From contig NC_092322.1 of the NCBI RefSeq assembly GCF_036785885.1, forward strand, positions 12,980,466 to 13,044,465: a stretch of 64,000 bases of DNA, read 5' to 3'. Shown piece after piece: positions 33,859-47,022 of the stretch. Numbering within the stretch: position 1 is the stretch's first letter; each line of letters begins with the position of its first letter. Below the pieces are notes generated by a model, which searched no databases, was not told the origin of the DNA, and worked only from the letters and a program-made list of their open reading frames with translations. This stretch comes from Coffea arabica. Taxonomy: Eukaryota > Streptophyta > Magnoliopsida > Gentianales > Rubiaceae. A program made the position numbers and the translations under genes.

Positions 33859-36800
33859 ATGATTCTCAATCTTCATCTGGCGCCATTTGCAACGGTCATT
33901 CTCAACCGCCGGACAACTTTCACCGGATTCAAGACTCGGTTCATCCAGCTTCGGCAATCCCCCCTTCAGTTCAGCCGGGAAAGAGCAAGCATCATCTCAT
34001 TCTCCCCTGCTCCTCTAAAGACTAGCACTACTGATAATTTCAAAGCTACTTCTACTGAAGAAGAAGAAGAAGAAGATGAAGAAGCTGTGAAAACAACGGA
34101 GCCAAGTGCTACTCCGGTGAGAATAGTGGCACTGGTCGGAGAAAACAGCGTCAGCCCTCTCAAGTCCTCGCCTTGGTTGGACGTCATGCTTCATACTGTG
34201 AGTTATATTTCTTTCTTTAAAGAGTGATCCCGAAATTGAAAAGAATCAAAGAATCGAGAACTGAATTTAAGGGCTATTTTAGATTTTGTTTTGTTTTCTG
34301 GAATTTTTGGTTAAATGCATGTTCCTTGTTGTTTGTTAAAAAACTATTCTTTTAGTGATGAATTATATCAACAGAAAAAGAAAACGTGAATTTGTCTTGG
34401 ATTTTTTGACCATGAGAAATGATATTCTCTTCGAATTATGAACTTTGAATATCTGAATGTTAGGCTTATTAGGCTCGTCTAGAGGTTGAAAGAGCTGGCT
34501 ATGAAAAAGGCATAAAAATGTTGAAATTTTGGTTATGCGAATTATTCGGCTATCTTTCACCTTTGTATTTGATTGTGTTATGGGACTTCCATTTTTTGAG
34601 TTTAAGAGTATCAACAATCCTTGAAAGCACAGTTTTCTGACTTTTGACTTGTGTGGTTTAAGGTGTTCATAACTGTCAAGAGAATATAAGTATTCTTGTA
34701 GATAATAAATTAGTAAGGGTATTCTTGTAAATAGTTTGTTAGGTTTGTACTCCTATAAATACTAGTTGGTCACTCATAATACTGTGACTAGATGTTTTCC
34801 TCCCAAAATACCAGTTGACATGGTATCAGAGCAAAAGTCCTAGGGTTAGGGTTAAACATCTAGCAAAAGTCTTGACGCGATACTGTTCATCGCGACTGTT
34901 CACGCGGTACTGTTCACGCGGTACTGTTCATCGCGATACTGTTCACCCCGGTACTATTCACGGCGCACTGTTCACGGCGCACTGTTTATAGCGAATTTTG
35001 ATTGCTGTTTTGTTTGAAGTGCTATTCGCTATGGTTGAAAGTTTTGCTAATGGGGTTACCACTGATCAAGTTAAATCAAGTTCTTCAGCACATAGGTCCC
35101 AGAAAACTGTTATTATATCCGAGGAAGATTATGTTAAATTCTTACAGTACCAAACTACAAGTCACGCATCTCTTCCCTCTGCTTCTTTAGCACAAAAAGG
35201 TAATGACTCATGGATTATTGACTCCGGGGCTACTGATCATATGTCAGGTACCTCTAAAATTTTTTCTAATTTTCAAGAGTCTACTCCCTTTCCTCATGTT
35301 ACTTTAGCTGATGGATCTACCACTAAAGTTAAAGGACTAGGCACTGTAGAAATTAATCCATCACTTCCGCTGTCTTCTGTTCTTTACGTACCCAATTTAC
35401 CATTTAATCTAATGTCTGTTAGTAAGCTCACTAAATTTCTACAGTGTACAGTTACTTTTTCTCCTGATTCCGTTGTCATTCAGGATTTGAAGACAAAGAG
35501 GACGATTGGTGGAGGGCATGAGCATAATGGTCTTTACTTTCTCAACTTTAATGGTCCGATAGCATGTCCTGCTACTGTTTCTCCTCTTGAAATTCACTGT
35601 CGTTTAGGTCATCCGTCTTTACAAAATTTGAAAAAGTTGGTTCCTACTTTGAATCAATTATCTTCGTTAGAATGTGAGTCTTGTCAGTTAGGAAAGCATC
35701 ATCGTGTTTCTTTTGCTCCTAAAGTCAATAAACGGGTTTCTGAACCCTTTTTGTTAGTTCATTCTGATGTTTGGGGTCCTAGTCGAGTCACTTCAAAGTT
35801 AGGTTTTAAATATTTTGTAGTCTTTGTTGATGATTTTTCCAGAGTTACATGGCTTTATTTAATGAAAGATCGTTCAGAATTATATTCCATTTTTTGTGCA
35901 TTTGTTACAGAAATAAAGAATCAATTTGGTGTGCCTGTGCGTATACTTCGCAGTGATAATGCGAAAGAATATTTTTCCACTCCTTTTAATACCTTTATGA
36001 CTAAGTCTGGTATTATTCATCAGTCCTCTTGTCCTCACACTCCACAACAGAATGGAGTTGCTGAAAGGAAAATTGGACATTTAATCGAAATTGCTCGAAC
36101 ACTGTTGTTGCACATGAATGTGCCCAAACAATTTTGGAGTGATGCAGTTCTAACTGCATGTTATTTAATTAATCGCATGGCATCTAATATTCTTGAAGGT
36201 CAATTACCTCACTTCATTCTTTTTCCTCATGAACCTGTGTTTAAATTGCCTCCTCGTATTTTTGGATGTGTCTGCTTTGTTCATCAGCTTGCTCCCGGGG
36301 TGGATAAATTAGATTCTCGTGCTATTAAGTGTATTTTCTTAGGATATGCACGAGCGCAAAAAGGGTATAGATGTTACAGTCCAGTTTTAAATCGATTTTT
36401 TACTTGTGCTGATGTTACTTTCTTTGAATCCACTCCGTATTTTATCAAACAAAGTATGTCTTGTGAGTTAGACCAGTGTCCCTCTTTTTCCTCTCCTGTT
36501 TTACCAGTCCCTTCCCCTTTATTACCTGAGTTATCTAGTCCACCAGATTCCATAGCTCGATTATCTCGTCCTCATCTTCAAGTTTACTCTCGTCGTTCCA
36601 TGGTTGAAAAAGTTCCTGATATGCCACGCACTTCACCAATTAATTCTCAATCTTCCAATTCAGGTATGACGCCCTCCTCTGAGTTAGATCTTCCCATTGC
36701 TTTACGCAAAGGTAAGAGACATTGTACTTCCCATCCTATTTCTAATTTTGTTTCTTATTCTCGTCTCTCTATGTCATATTCTTCTTTTGTTGCTTCCCTT

Positions 36801-39800
36801 GATTCTATCTCCATTCCTAAGTCTATTACCTATGCTCTTAATCATCCTGGTTGGAGATTAGCTATGCAAGAAGAGATGTCTGCTTTGGAACAAAATGGTA
36901 CTTGGGATCTTGTCCCTCGTCCTTCAGGTAAGCCTGTTGTTGGTTGTAAATGGGTGTACACTATAAAAGTGCAGCCTAATGGTTCTATTGATAGATTGAA
37001 GGCTCGGCTGGTAGCTAGAGGATTTACTCAGGTGTATGGAGTAGATTACTTAGAAACTTTTTCTCCTGTTGCAAAGATTACCTCTGTTCGTCTTCTTATC
37101 TCTTTGGCAGCCACTTATAATTGGCCATTGCATCAGTTGGATGTGAAAAATGCATTTCTGCATGGAGATTTGAAAGAAGAGGTATATATGGAACAACCTC
37201 CTGGATTTGTTGTTCAGGGGGAGAATCCGCGGTTGGTTTGTCGTTTGAAAAAATCCTTATATGGATTGAAACAGTCTCCGAGGGCTTGGTTTGGCCGGTT
37301 TAGTAGTGTTGTCATGGAGTTCGGTCTGACAAGATGTGGAGTAGATCACTCTGTATTTTATCGGCATTCTAATGCTGGTAAAATTTTATTAGTTGTTTAT
37401 GTGGATGACATTGTGATTACAGGTGATGATGTTGTGGGGATTCAGAAACTTAAATCCAATCTGCAGGCAAACTTTCAGACAAAGGATTTAGGTCATCTAC
37501 AGTATTTTCTGGGTATTGAGGTAGCTCGGTCTAAATATGGGATTTATTTATGTCAAAGAAAATATGTACTCGATATGTTGAGTGAAGTTAGGATGTTAGG
37601 TTGCCGACCTGTGGATACTCCTATGGATCCAAATGTGAAATTAGCAGGAGATCAAGGTGCATTACTTGATGATCCTAAGCAATATCGAAGACTTGTGGGT
37701 AAATTAAATTATCTCACTGTAACGAGACCTGACATTTCGTTTGCAGTGAGTGTTGTGAGTCAATTTCTTGATACCCCTCGTACTAGTCATTGGGATGCTG
37801 TTATACGGATTCTCAGATATCTTAAGAGTGCTCCTGGAAAAGGGTTGCTGTATCAAAATCATGGACACACTGATATTGAAGGATATAGTGATGCAGATTG
37901 GGCTGGTTCTGCCTCAGATCGAAGATCGACTACAGGATATTGTGTGTTTGTTGGTGGTAATTTAGTGTCGTGGAAGAGTAAGAAGCAAACAGTTGTATCC
38001 AGATCAAGTGCAGAATCTGAATACCGCGCTATGGCTCACACTGTGTGTGAGTTGGTTTGGTTGAAGAGCATATTACTGGAACTTGGGTTTGAGCATAAAC
38101 AGCCTATGAATTTAGTGTGTGATAATCAGGCGGCTGTTCATATTGCGTCTAATCCAGTGTTTCATGAAAGGACAAAACATATTGAAGTTGATTGTCATTT
38201 CATTCGAGAGAAATTGCTTGACGGGGTCATCAAGACATCTCATGTACCGTCTGTAGATCAATTGGCTGATGTGTTTACCAAGAGTTTAGGGGGTTCTAGG
38301 GTGAAATACATTTGTAACAAGTTGGGTGCTTATGATATATATGCTCCAACTTGAGGGGGAGTGTCAAGAGAATATAAGTATTCTTGTAGATAATAAATTA
38401 GTAAGGGTATTCTTGTAAATAGTTTGTTAGGTTTGTACTCCTATAAATACTAGTTGGTCACTCATAATACTGTGACTAGATGTTTTCCTCCCAAAATACC
38501 AGTTGACAATAACATAGCTTGAACTACCTAGTTGAGCTGCTATTTCCATAATCTGTTTTGGAATTGCACTTCTTAGCCTTGATCTCGAGATTCTCTGTTG
38601 AAAACTCATGGAATCTTCGGCGCTTATAGGGTTGTTTCTGGAATGTATAATTGTCAAATTCCATTGAGTTTTTGCAAATGCTTCCAAATCCAATCTAGTC
38701 AAAAAATGATTTTCATGCTTACAACACATTCTTAACCCTTTTTTAGTTTTTCTTTCTTCTCACATCAATCTCAGTTAGGAGACGAAGAAGTGCAATGCAA
38801 GAATATAGGCTAATGAATTGGGACAATGAGATTCTTCAAGTAATAATGCTTCATTCAGCTTATGTTTTTGACTTTTATGTATCCTTTCATGCCTATGCCA
38901 TGAGATATTATTTTGTTCTAGAGACAAGCTATTGACTTAATTAGCCTTCTCTATATATGAGCAGACGTAGTAGTGGTCAACTTATCATGTTGCATTTTCT
39001 CCTTTTACCATGATTTTCTGGTACTATGACAATCGAAGCTTTATTCCTGTGTCGACGGTGTGTATTGGACATAAATGAGAGAGCCTTGACTCTATCATAT
39101 CCTCCAGAAACTTGTGGTTCCTTGTCTCACAGTTGTAGACCTTTTCACTTATTTCTCTTCGACAGGCCAAAAGATTAAAATGGGTTGATGAAGCGTATGA
39201 TATGCTGGTATTTAGTGACGGACTCCTCAAATCAACTGATAAAACCAAGGAAAATCTTCATTTGGGATTAAGGAATGCAGATATTTTACTGATTGTTGCT
39301 GTCACTAATCAAGAATCCATTGAATGGGTTCAAGCAAATAGTGTAAATGTTCCAAGCATCTTATGCTTTGAGTCCTCTCCAACGTTGAGGAACAAACTTG
39401 GAGGATCAATTGTAGAAACAAAATCCAATGGCTATATATTCAGTAAATTGACAGCAATTTCCCAATCAAAAAGAAAAACTGAATCAACCAAAATAGTCCA
39501 AAGTGTATCTGAGGCTTGGGACAGGCATAATTCAGATGATATCAGGTTCAGTTTGTTAGTTGTAATTAATGCTTGCATAAGACCAGTCCCAATATTGAAG
39601 AATCTAAGGGCAAAAGGTTTTTCCACCTTAAACTGCATGGTGAAAAATTGTGGCCCTCAGATACTAAACTGTTTATTGGATCCCAACTGCAGAAAAGCTC
39701 TCCAATGCTTGAATAAGTGCAGTCCTGTGGACCAGGTATGCAACTATAGATGTATTGCTTCATATGAGAGTCCATGTCTAGAAGAATTTTCTCTCTGTGT

Positions 39801-40467
39801 GTTGCAGAAGAACAACTGTTTGGAATTGGATGCCAAGATCCCTGAAAAACCTTCTGTGCCTCCAATGATAAAGTTCCGAGGGGACAATCTATCTCATGAA
39901 ACAGCTGAGGATCTTTTTGTCGGTTGGTTGGGGAAATTGGACTGGAGTTGGCGAGTCATAGCAGGACAGAACCCAGCCTATGATCAGTTTCCATGCCAAT
40001 ACCAACTGTTTTATAGAGGAAAGGCTAAAGGATCATTCTGGTATGAGCCAATATTTCGAGTAAGGACACTTGAGGGGAATTTGGTCTGGAGAAGGCGAAA
40101 ATACCGAGTTAGAAGAGGAAAGGTTCCAGCAACATTTCACTTCAGTGTCTTGGACAATGGAGTGGTTTCAAATGAGTTCTGGACAATCGTGGACGTCTCT
40201 GATGATTTTAGCTGGGGTTTATTCCATTACCATGGAGCTGCTCGAGTTGCAGGACAATCGTATACTGGTGCCGTCCTTGTTAGCCCGGATGGCATGTATC
40301 CAGATGAGACACAGAGACAAAGGCTGTTTTCAGCATTAGATAGATGTGATATCAAAGAATGGGAGCTCTTCAATGTGGATAATTTGTCATGCCCAAATCC
40401 TCCTTTAGGCCTTCCAGAGGGTTCAAGACTGCATAGTAAGATTGAACCTGAAGACATGAAAGCATAA
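33859..40467 (+). CDS. VDR: Violaxanthin de-epoxidase-related protein, chloroplast
   Basis: A plastid lipocalin-like protein related to violaxanthin de-epoxidase; its own reaction is not firmly known to me. Two exons, 33859-34197 and 39166-40467, give 546 residues. Exon 1 codes a Ser/Thr/Arg-rich transit peptide and an acidic EEEEEEDEEA run. Exon 2 continues HT-AKRLKWVDEAYD in frame. A cysteine-rich region (about residues 270-331, CMVKNCGPQILNCLLDPNC and on) corresponds to the Cys-rich domain of VDE, and a lipocalin domain follows (about 365-500: DLFVGWLGKLDWSWRV, SFWYEPIFRVRTLEGN, NEFWTIVDVSDDFSWG). The intron is 4968 bases, of which 3840 belong to a copia insertion and its target duplication; without it the intron would be about 1.13 kb. 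Element and gene run the same way, so premature polyadenylation in the LTR is possible. Function of the gene seems intact. Confidence 0.92.
34674..34820 (+). repeat. 5' LTR of the copia element
   Basis: 147 bases, TGTCAAGAG to CCAGTTGACA, ending with the short inverted terminal repeat TGTCAA/TTGACA. Identical to the 3' LTR by eye. Preceded by target duplication ATAAC at 34669-34673. Confidence 0.95.
34876..34987 (+). repeat. Short tandem repeats in the copia leader
   Basis: About eight degenerate units of roughly 14 bases around CGCGGTACTGTTCA follow the primer-binding site. The block is far more GC-rich than its surroundings. Confidence 0.8.
38362..38508 (+). repeat. 3' LTR of the copia element
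   Basis: 147 bases, identical by eye to the 5' LTR. Preceded by a polypurine tract (TTGAGGGGGAG) and followed by the target duplication ATAAC at 38509-38513. Confidence 0.95.
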
Positions 40468-40818
40468 TCAGTTGAGAGATTTGGTATTGAGGATTGCTAA
40501 ACTAAACTGGTCATTAGACATAGTCATTGAGCTAATTGCCAAGGGGAGTTGATTCGGTGAAAAACATGCACCAAGATGAATTTTGTCCTTGGGGAAAATT
40601 GATGGTCAAATATGACCATTTGATGTAGCAAAATAGATGTAACATGATCTGATTCAATCCAGAATAAAGTGAGTTTCTCATAGTCTAAGCTAAAGGATCC
40701 ATTTCCATGATCTAAAAAAGGCAGTTGAATTTTATACGTTTACTTGCAAATATGTGCTTCAGCTGGAAATCATCTCTGGCTATGTATAGAACGAAGGTGT
40801 TGACGTCAAAAAGAAAGA
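40468..40818. other. 3' flank of the VDE-related gene
   Basis: Likely 3' UTR and spacer before the tRNA gene. An AATAAAG signal occurs near 40663. The A-run at 40808-40812 reads TTTTT on the minus strand and would serve as pol III terminator for the tRNA. Confidence 0.5.
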
Positions 40819-40889
40819 TGCACCAGCCGGGAATCGAGCCCGGGTCTGTACCGTGGCAGGGTACTATTCTACCACTAGACCACTGGTGC
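40819..40889 (-). tRNA. tRNA-Gly (anticodon GCC)
   Basis: Seventy-one bases fold as a full cloverleaf on the minus strand. The acceptor arm GCACCAG pairs with CTGGTGC, followed by discriminator A. The A box reads TGGTCTAGTGGTA, the B box GGTTCGATTCC, and the anticodon loop contains GCC within CTGCCAC. No intron. CCA is not encoded, as expected for a nuclear gene. A T5 run directly downstream (40808-40812, minus strand) is a pol III terminator. Confidence 0.96.
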
Positions 40890-42434
40890 TGATTGGTTGG
40901 GTATGTTAAATTTTCTATTTTATATCTAAAGCCAGTCCTTATCATCCTGTAAGAAAATTTATTTAAAATTCCTTTTATACTTTTTGTCTTTTAAAAAAAC
41001 TAACCACTGCATGGGAGAAAGGGAAAAAAAAAAAGAGTTCCAAATAAACTATAAATTTTACATCCCTCAAGAATGTATAGGAATCTCTATACAGTTAAGA
41101 AAAAATGTATATTTCAAATGGACGAATGACCAGCTTTTTATATAAAACAAGTGATACTTGTTCCATCTGTCACTTACTAATATCATTGCTCGAATAGCAT
41201 TCAAGACAGGTACAAGAATCTCTATATGGATAATAAGTATTTTAAAAGTTCAGAAATAAGTTTTCTGTTGGATTTGTCAGGCAACATGCACAAGCAAAAC
41301 CGGCTACAGCCCATAGATTAATCTTTCTTCAAGTTTTCAATTGTCTTCTTGACAGGCAAAAAGTTTTCAAGTTTTGGTTAAGTGCATGAACTGATTCTTC
41401 AATTTGCTTTGGTGGGCTTCGCTTAGTGGAACAAGGACAGGCCTTCAATAACAAAAGGCAATTAGGATGAAACAACATGCAATTCATCAGCCCATAATTA
41501 GTGCAGTTAATCAAGAAAATCCACTTTGAGACATCTCAACCTGCTGCGATGATATGTTTGATTCTTGACCTGGAAAACATGTGGATCTAGTTCCAGACAC
41601 TTGCCACAGGGGCACAGGGCTAATACTAATATCCAATCCAACTGGTGGCCTTAAATAGCCAAAGTCCCCCAACTGAGTTCCTCATAGAGAAACTTCATGC
41701 ATCGGTCGAAACTGAAGGGCATTCAGGTTTCTTCACATCATAGATCTTGACAAGAAAAGTTCATGAAAATTTGAACAGATAAGATCCATCTTCTAACAAC
41801 ATGAGCATAATGGGTCATAATGGGCATATTAACAGAAATTGTGGAGGAGGAAATCAAGGCCAAACAAATACAGGATAAGGGTCAAAGGGGCATGTCTTAA
41901 CTCACCCCACCATATCTAATCAAATTAGTAGCAGACCACAATTTCACAATACGCGTAAAACAACAATTAACCTCTTCAAGACAACACCAGCACTAAGTTA
42001 CAGTACAAGTTGAAGTCCCTGGCATCATGGCCTGCACCAAACTACATAACGTATCAGATTTACGATAAAAGACTTGATTGTGAATTACAAGAATGAAAGT
42101 GAAACATATCCTTGATCTAATCACAAGGCTCATCTTTCCAGCAAAATTTCAGAAAGAAACAAATGGAGTTGCTCCCAAGTGAAAGATGATATGCAACTGC
42201 ATCTGTTAATGGGAGATGAATAACTTGTCCTTCGAGGCAAGGCCAATCTTATACGCCACCCTTCTCGTGCATACTTCGGAAAAGTAGTCTACAATGACAA
42301 CAGAAACCCAGCTTCAATCTAATCAGCCGCATTGAAAGAAAAATCAACAATATACTGTTTGCATATTACCACCAGAATCAACACACCTACGGTAACACAA
42401 AAATGGCCACACTAATTGGTTGTAAGAACTGACC
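40890..42434. other. Gene-free DNA between tRNA-Gly and FGAM synthase
   Basis: Holds the 3' UTR of the FGAM synthase gene on the minus strand. No other gene or clear repeat was recognised. Confidence 0.55.
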
Positions 42435-45400
42435 TCATGAACACCATTCTCTGGCATTCTGGAACATTTGCAACCATGGGCTGGGCCCCTTCTTGTCCAT
42501 ACTCCAGTGCTTTGGATACCAGGGGAACTGCCACATCAAAAAACAGCGCTCTGGATGAGGCATCATGGCGAGATGCCTCCCATCTGGAGAGCAAATTGCT
42601 GCAACACCCAGGGGCGACCCATTCAGATTGAAAGGGTACACTTCTGTCGGCTTCCCATCATCATCACAATACCTCACTGGGGCCAACTTTGAGTTGAGAA
42701 CAGAGTTCCACACACCTTCATCAGGGAAAAAAGCTCTTCCCTCACCATGAGCAGCCCATACACCCAATGTGCTACCCTCCATTCCTTTAAACATTACAGC
42801 AGGTGATTCTTCTATCCTCACACTTGTGAAGCGACACTCAAACCTCCCAGACTCATTGTGGATGAACCTTGGCTGTGAAGGGTCCCCATTAACACCCATA
42901 ACACCTCCAACCCTGGGGCCAGGGACCCAGCCCAACAAAGCCATAAGCTGGCAGCCATTGCAAACTCCAAGACTGAAGGTGTCTGGTCGTTCATAGAACT
43001 CTTGAAATTGATCCAAAAGAGGCCTATTAAATCGAATAGATGCAGCCCAACCCTTTGCTGAATCAAGGACATCAGCATAACTAAAACCTCCAACGAACAC
43101 AATCCCCCTGAAAGGGTGCAAAGAGATGGTTCCACTAAGGAGGTCGGACATTGTAATATCCCATGGTTCAAAGCCAGCAGCATAAAATGCAGCAGCCATT
43201 TCTCTGTCCCCATTGCTGCCTTCCTCTCTTATAACTGCTACCTTTGGTTTTGAAATGGCAGTCATATATTTCTCGTCAGTATATGTAGGAGTGAATGACA
43301 AGTCCCAGGAAGGTACCTGGCGATATTTCAGGCCATCTTTCTCTGATTCTACACAAGAAGCCAATCTTTGAAACTTTTCAAGTTGAAAGCTGGTTTCTTC
43401 CCATATATCCCTCAGTGCTGAAGTTTCTTCATTCAAAAAAGTAACTCCATCAATCTTCACATCAACCACCGGTGACACAGTTACACTTCCAATAATCCCA
43501 GCAGAAATGCCTACATCAGATAGCTTTGCCATTACCATGTCCAAATGTTTCTTGCTGACCTCAAGGAGTAGTCCAAGCTCTTCTGCAAATAGTGTTTTGA
43601 ACGGACTACCCTCCACCGAAGTCAAGTCCAAGGAAATTCCACAGTTCCCAGCAAATGCCATCTCAAGGGCACTTACAATCAACCCTCCATCGCTGATATC
43701 ATGACCAGCAGAGATCAAATCCTCACTAAGAAGCTCCTGAACCCTATTGAATACTGTTTTGAGGTAAGGAACATCGTCAAGGTCAGGACACTCATTCCCA
43801 ACCTGATCAAAAACTTGAGCAAGAGCAGATCCGCCTAGACGCCGCTTCCCCTTTGCCAAGTCGATGTGAAGCAGTATGCCATTGTCTCCGAGTTTTAAAT
43901 CTGGGGTCACTGTCTTTGTTATGTCCGGACAAGTTACATAGGTGCTGATTACAAGATTTCCAGGAGCCTTGACAACTTCCCCTGATGCATGGGCCGCCAT
44001 TGAGAGACTATCTTTTCCCCCATCAATTGCAATACCAAGTTCAATCATTGCCTCTGAAAGAGCCAAGGCAGCATCATACATTGCTGCTCCTTCCCCATCC
44101 ATTTTAGCAGCATACATCCAATTTCCACTTGCTTTGACATCAGCGAGGGAAGTGACCTTTGCCCAAACTAGATTAGTAAGTGCTTCTCCAACTGCCAGTC
44201 GTGCCATTGCCTTTGGATCCAAAAGCCCTTTGATTGGTTGCTCCCCAATGGAGCATGCACCTCCTGTCAAGTCAGTGTAGCTTTGAGCAATAACAGCAAC
44301 ATCAGAAAGTGTAATTTGCAGGGGACCTACAGTTTGCTGCTGTGCCACAAGACCTGTGACACACCTATCAACTTTCGTAGTCAAGAATCGTTTCGAACAT
44401 ACCGAGGGCAGCCTTAACACTCTCTTCAGAGAATCCTTTAAGGTTATCCCTGGTGCAATATCAATTGGCTCGCGCACATTAACTGTGTGATGGAACTCAA
44501 AGGTTTTCTGTGGCATATCACCAAGCACTTTTTCAAGTTCAAGGTCCTCAGCTGGTGGTGGAGGCGGCAATCCCTTTGAAATGCATCTCTCAACAGCCAA
44601 ACTGTCTATTAAGACAACACATCCCTCACCACTAATTGTTCCAATAACAGCCATAGAGACTCTTTCCCTTTCACAGATAGCCTGCAGCAGGCTGCGGCTT
44701 TCAGGCTTCACCAATATTGCATCTTGCTCCTGATACTCTGCACCCCAAATTTCCAAGACAGACATGGTGTTATCTCCAACTACAATTGCTCTTATATCAA
44801 TTTTAGCACCCTTTGGATATATTATTTCCTTGACAACATTACAGTTTCCACCAGCACCCTGATCATGGATACTTATGATGGGGTTCTTCTCTCCCATCTC
44901 GATGCATGCGCGGACCACACGATATAACTTCTGAGCCATCTCTGCATCTCCACGTTGTACAGCATTGAAGTCAAGTTCAGCGTCATTCTGACCACTGACC
45001 ATGCTGGATGCAGCACCCCCTCCCATTCCTATACGATATGCTGGGCCTCCAATCTTGACAACTAACATGCCAACTTCAGGCTCACCCTTTGTAACGTGGA
45101 AGTGATCTATTTGTCCAATACCTCCGCTGAACATAATTGGTTTCAACCATTCACGCCTTTCCCCACTTGGGAGTCTCATTCCAAAAGTCCTTGTGTAACC
45201 TTGGATTAAGGGTTCCCCAAATTTGTTCCCATAGTCTGATGCACCATTACTAGCATCAATGAGAATCTGCAATGGAGAAGCCAAGTTAAGTGGGTAAGTG
45301 AATGATGGATCTTCCCATGGGGCATATGACCCTTCAATATTGAGATTTCCAACACAGTATCCAGCAGTAGATGCAACAACAAAAGAACCCCTCCCAGTTG

Positions 45401-46815
45401 CATGGGTGTCCCTAATGCGTCCTCCAGCTCCAGTTTCAGCCCCGGGATATGGTGCCACAGCACAAGGAAAATTATGGGTCTCAGCAGTAAACAAGATATC
45501 AAGGTCATGTTCGCTCATGTTTAAGGAGCATGTGGAACCAGGTTGAACTGGCCGCAAATGTTTCACGGGAAACCCTCGGATTGCACTAGAGTTATCCTTG
45601 AAGCCAATGACGGAATTGTTAGGGTTTGCCCGCAAAGTACTCTTGACAATCTGCATGAGAGTCCTGTCCATTGGTTTACCATCTATAACAATTTTCCCAG
45701 TAAAAAACCAATGCCTGCTGTGTTCGCTGTTGGACTGTGCAATATCAAACAGCTCAACATTGGTTGGGTTCCTCTTAATATCATGCCTGAAAAGCTTGGT
45801 GTAGTATTGTAGATCTTGTTCATCAAATGCCAAACCCATTTGCTCGTTGATTTCTTCCAGTGCCTCCCTCCCTTTCTCCATGACTGGTATATGTCTGACC
45901 TCCTCTGGAACTACATTTGTCTCAAAGGAAGTAAGCTTTTGTGCATAAACACATTCAGTCATCCGATCATGCACCATTGCAGCAAACTCATTAATTTGAC
46001 TGTCCGGCAGAGAACCGCTACCAGGCTTAATATACAACAAGTACCTCCTCGATCGCTCCATTCTATTTATCTCTGTCAACCCACAAGCTCGGCAGATTGA
46101 CACAGCATTTGCCGACCATGCTGTGGTAAAAGACAGCCTAGGTCCAACTTCAACTAAGATTGCATTAGAGCTATTCTTCACCTCTTTATCAAGAAAACTT
46201 TGAGCCCCCAGATTTTCAGGCTCATATGTTTCTCCTAACACCCATTGAAGTGCTGAGAGCTTCTCACTAGAAAGCCTGGAATTGAGCCCGACATTGAAAC
46301 AGTGCTCAGTTTTCAATCCAATTATTTGGTTTGATATTTTGGTCTGAATCGTTTTCAGAAGCTCACATGTGGCACTCTCTTGAATCAAAGGTACACGATA
46401 AAAATGAATAACCTTTTCGTGCCCTATCCCCTCAACCTCACTTCGTTTTTCATCAACTGAGCTACCCACATTTCCTGAAACCACAGCTCTAACCTTTACT
46501 GGCAAATGGGATCTTAACCTAATACCCTTGTCATAATTTTTTCTCAAATGACTCTTTCCTTGGACTGTACCCCAAAGCAATCGATTCGTCCACCTTGGTG
46601 GATGTCTAGGCAAGATTAATTTTTGCCTACACGAACCCTGTAATAGTGATCAGACAAAAACCGAAAAATTGATATCAATACCGTCCATTTTCCAAGTACT
46701 CTCACATAATAAAATAAGTATTTCACTATTGGAAAAAGTAAAAAGAAAGAAATATGAAGAAAATGCATACGTGCAGAAACTCTGATGCTGTAATATCCCA
46801 AGCAGAAGCAGCCAT
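42435..46815 (-). CDS. PUR4: Phosphoribosylformylglycinamidine synthase, organellar
   Basis: Fourth step of de novo purine synthesis: FGAR + glutamine + ATP to FGAM. In plants it acts in plastids and mitochondria. Two coding exons: 46771-46815 and 42435-46637, 1415 residues, the usual length for the large single-chain form. The first exon supplies the start MAASAWDITASEFLH; exon 2 continues GSCRQKLILPRHPPRW, an arginine-rich targeting region. Seen in order: HFYRVPLIQESA; the FGAM linker/AIRS-like core (IAQSNSEHSRHWFF, FTAETHNFPCAVAPYPGAET, IGMGGGAASSMVSGQN, ISIHDQGAGGNCNVVKEI); a second AIRS-like half (IDGGKDSLSMAA, SAGHDISDGGLIV); and the C-terminal glutaminase with nucleophile Cys in SLGVCNGCQLMALLG and the His/Glu of MMPHPERC. 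A possible 5' UTR intron ends at 46825-46826 just before the ATG. Confidence 0.96.
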
Positions 46816-46986
46816 GAACTCAATCTGCAACAAATGAGATAAATAAACATGCATAAGCAAAAGAATGCACAACTATTCAGCGGGGGCCAGGTAACAGCCA
46901 TCAAAAAACAAATCTTGTAACCATCAAAATTTTTATCAAACCTCTGTAAATAGTATAATCAAAAAACTAAAACATGGAAAAAGACT

Positions 46987-47022
<36 letters not shown>

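Larger units (their letters stand above)
34674..38508 (+). mobile_element. Young Ty1/copia LTR retrotransposon
   Basis: Parts in order: 5' LTR (34674-34820), primer-binding site matching initiator tRNA-Met (TGGTATCAGAGC, 34821-34832), a GC-rich leader with short tandem repeats, one long pol reading frame (34998-38354) with protease, integrase, reverse transcriptase and RNase H regions, a polypurine tract (38351-38361) and the 3' LTR (38362-38508). The order integrase before reverse transcriptase makes it Ty1/copia. A 5-base target duplication, ATAAC, flanks it. The two LTRs read identical over 147 bases, so the insertion is recent on an evolutionary scale. At 3.8 kb it is shorter than usual for the family and I read it as incomplete, with about one break. 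Confidence 0.95.

Noticed and set aside
42818-43213. Open frames antisense or out of frame within FGAM synthase
   Set aside because: They overlap a fully conserved 4.2-kb coding exon.
46616-46904. Short frames upstream of FGAM synthase as separate proteins
   Set aside because: One overlaps the true first exon in another frame; the others are intron or UTR.
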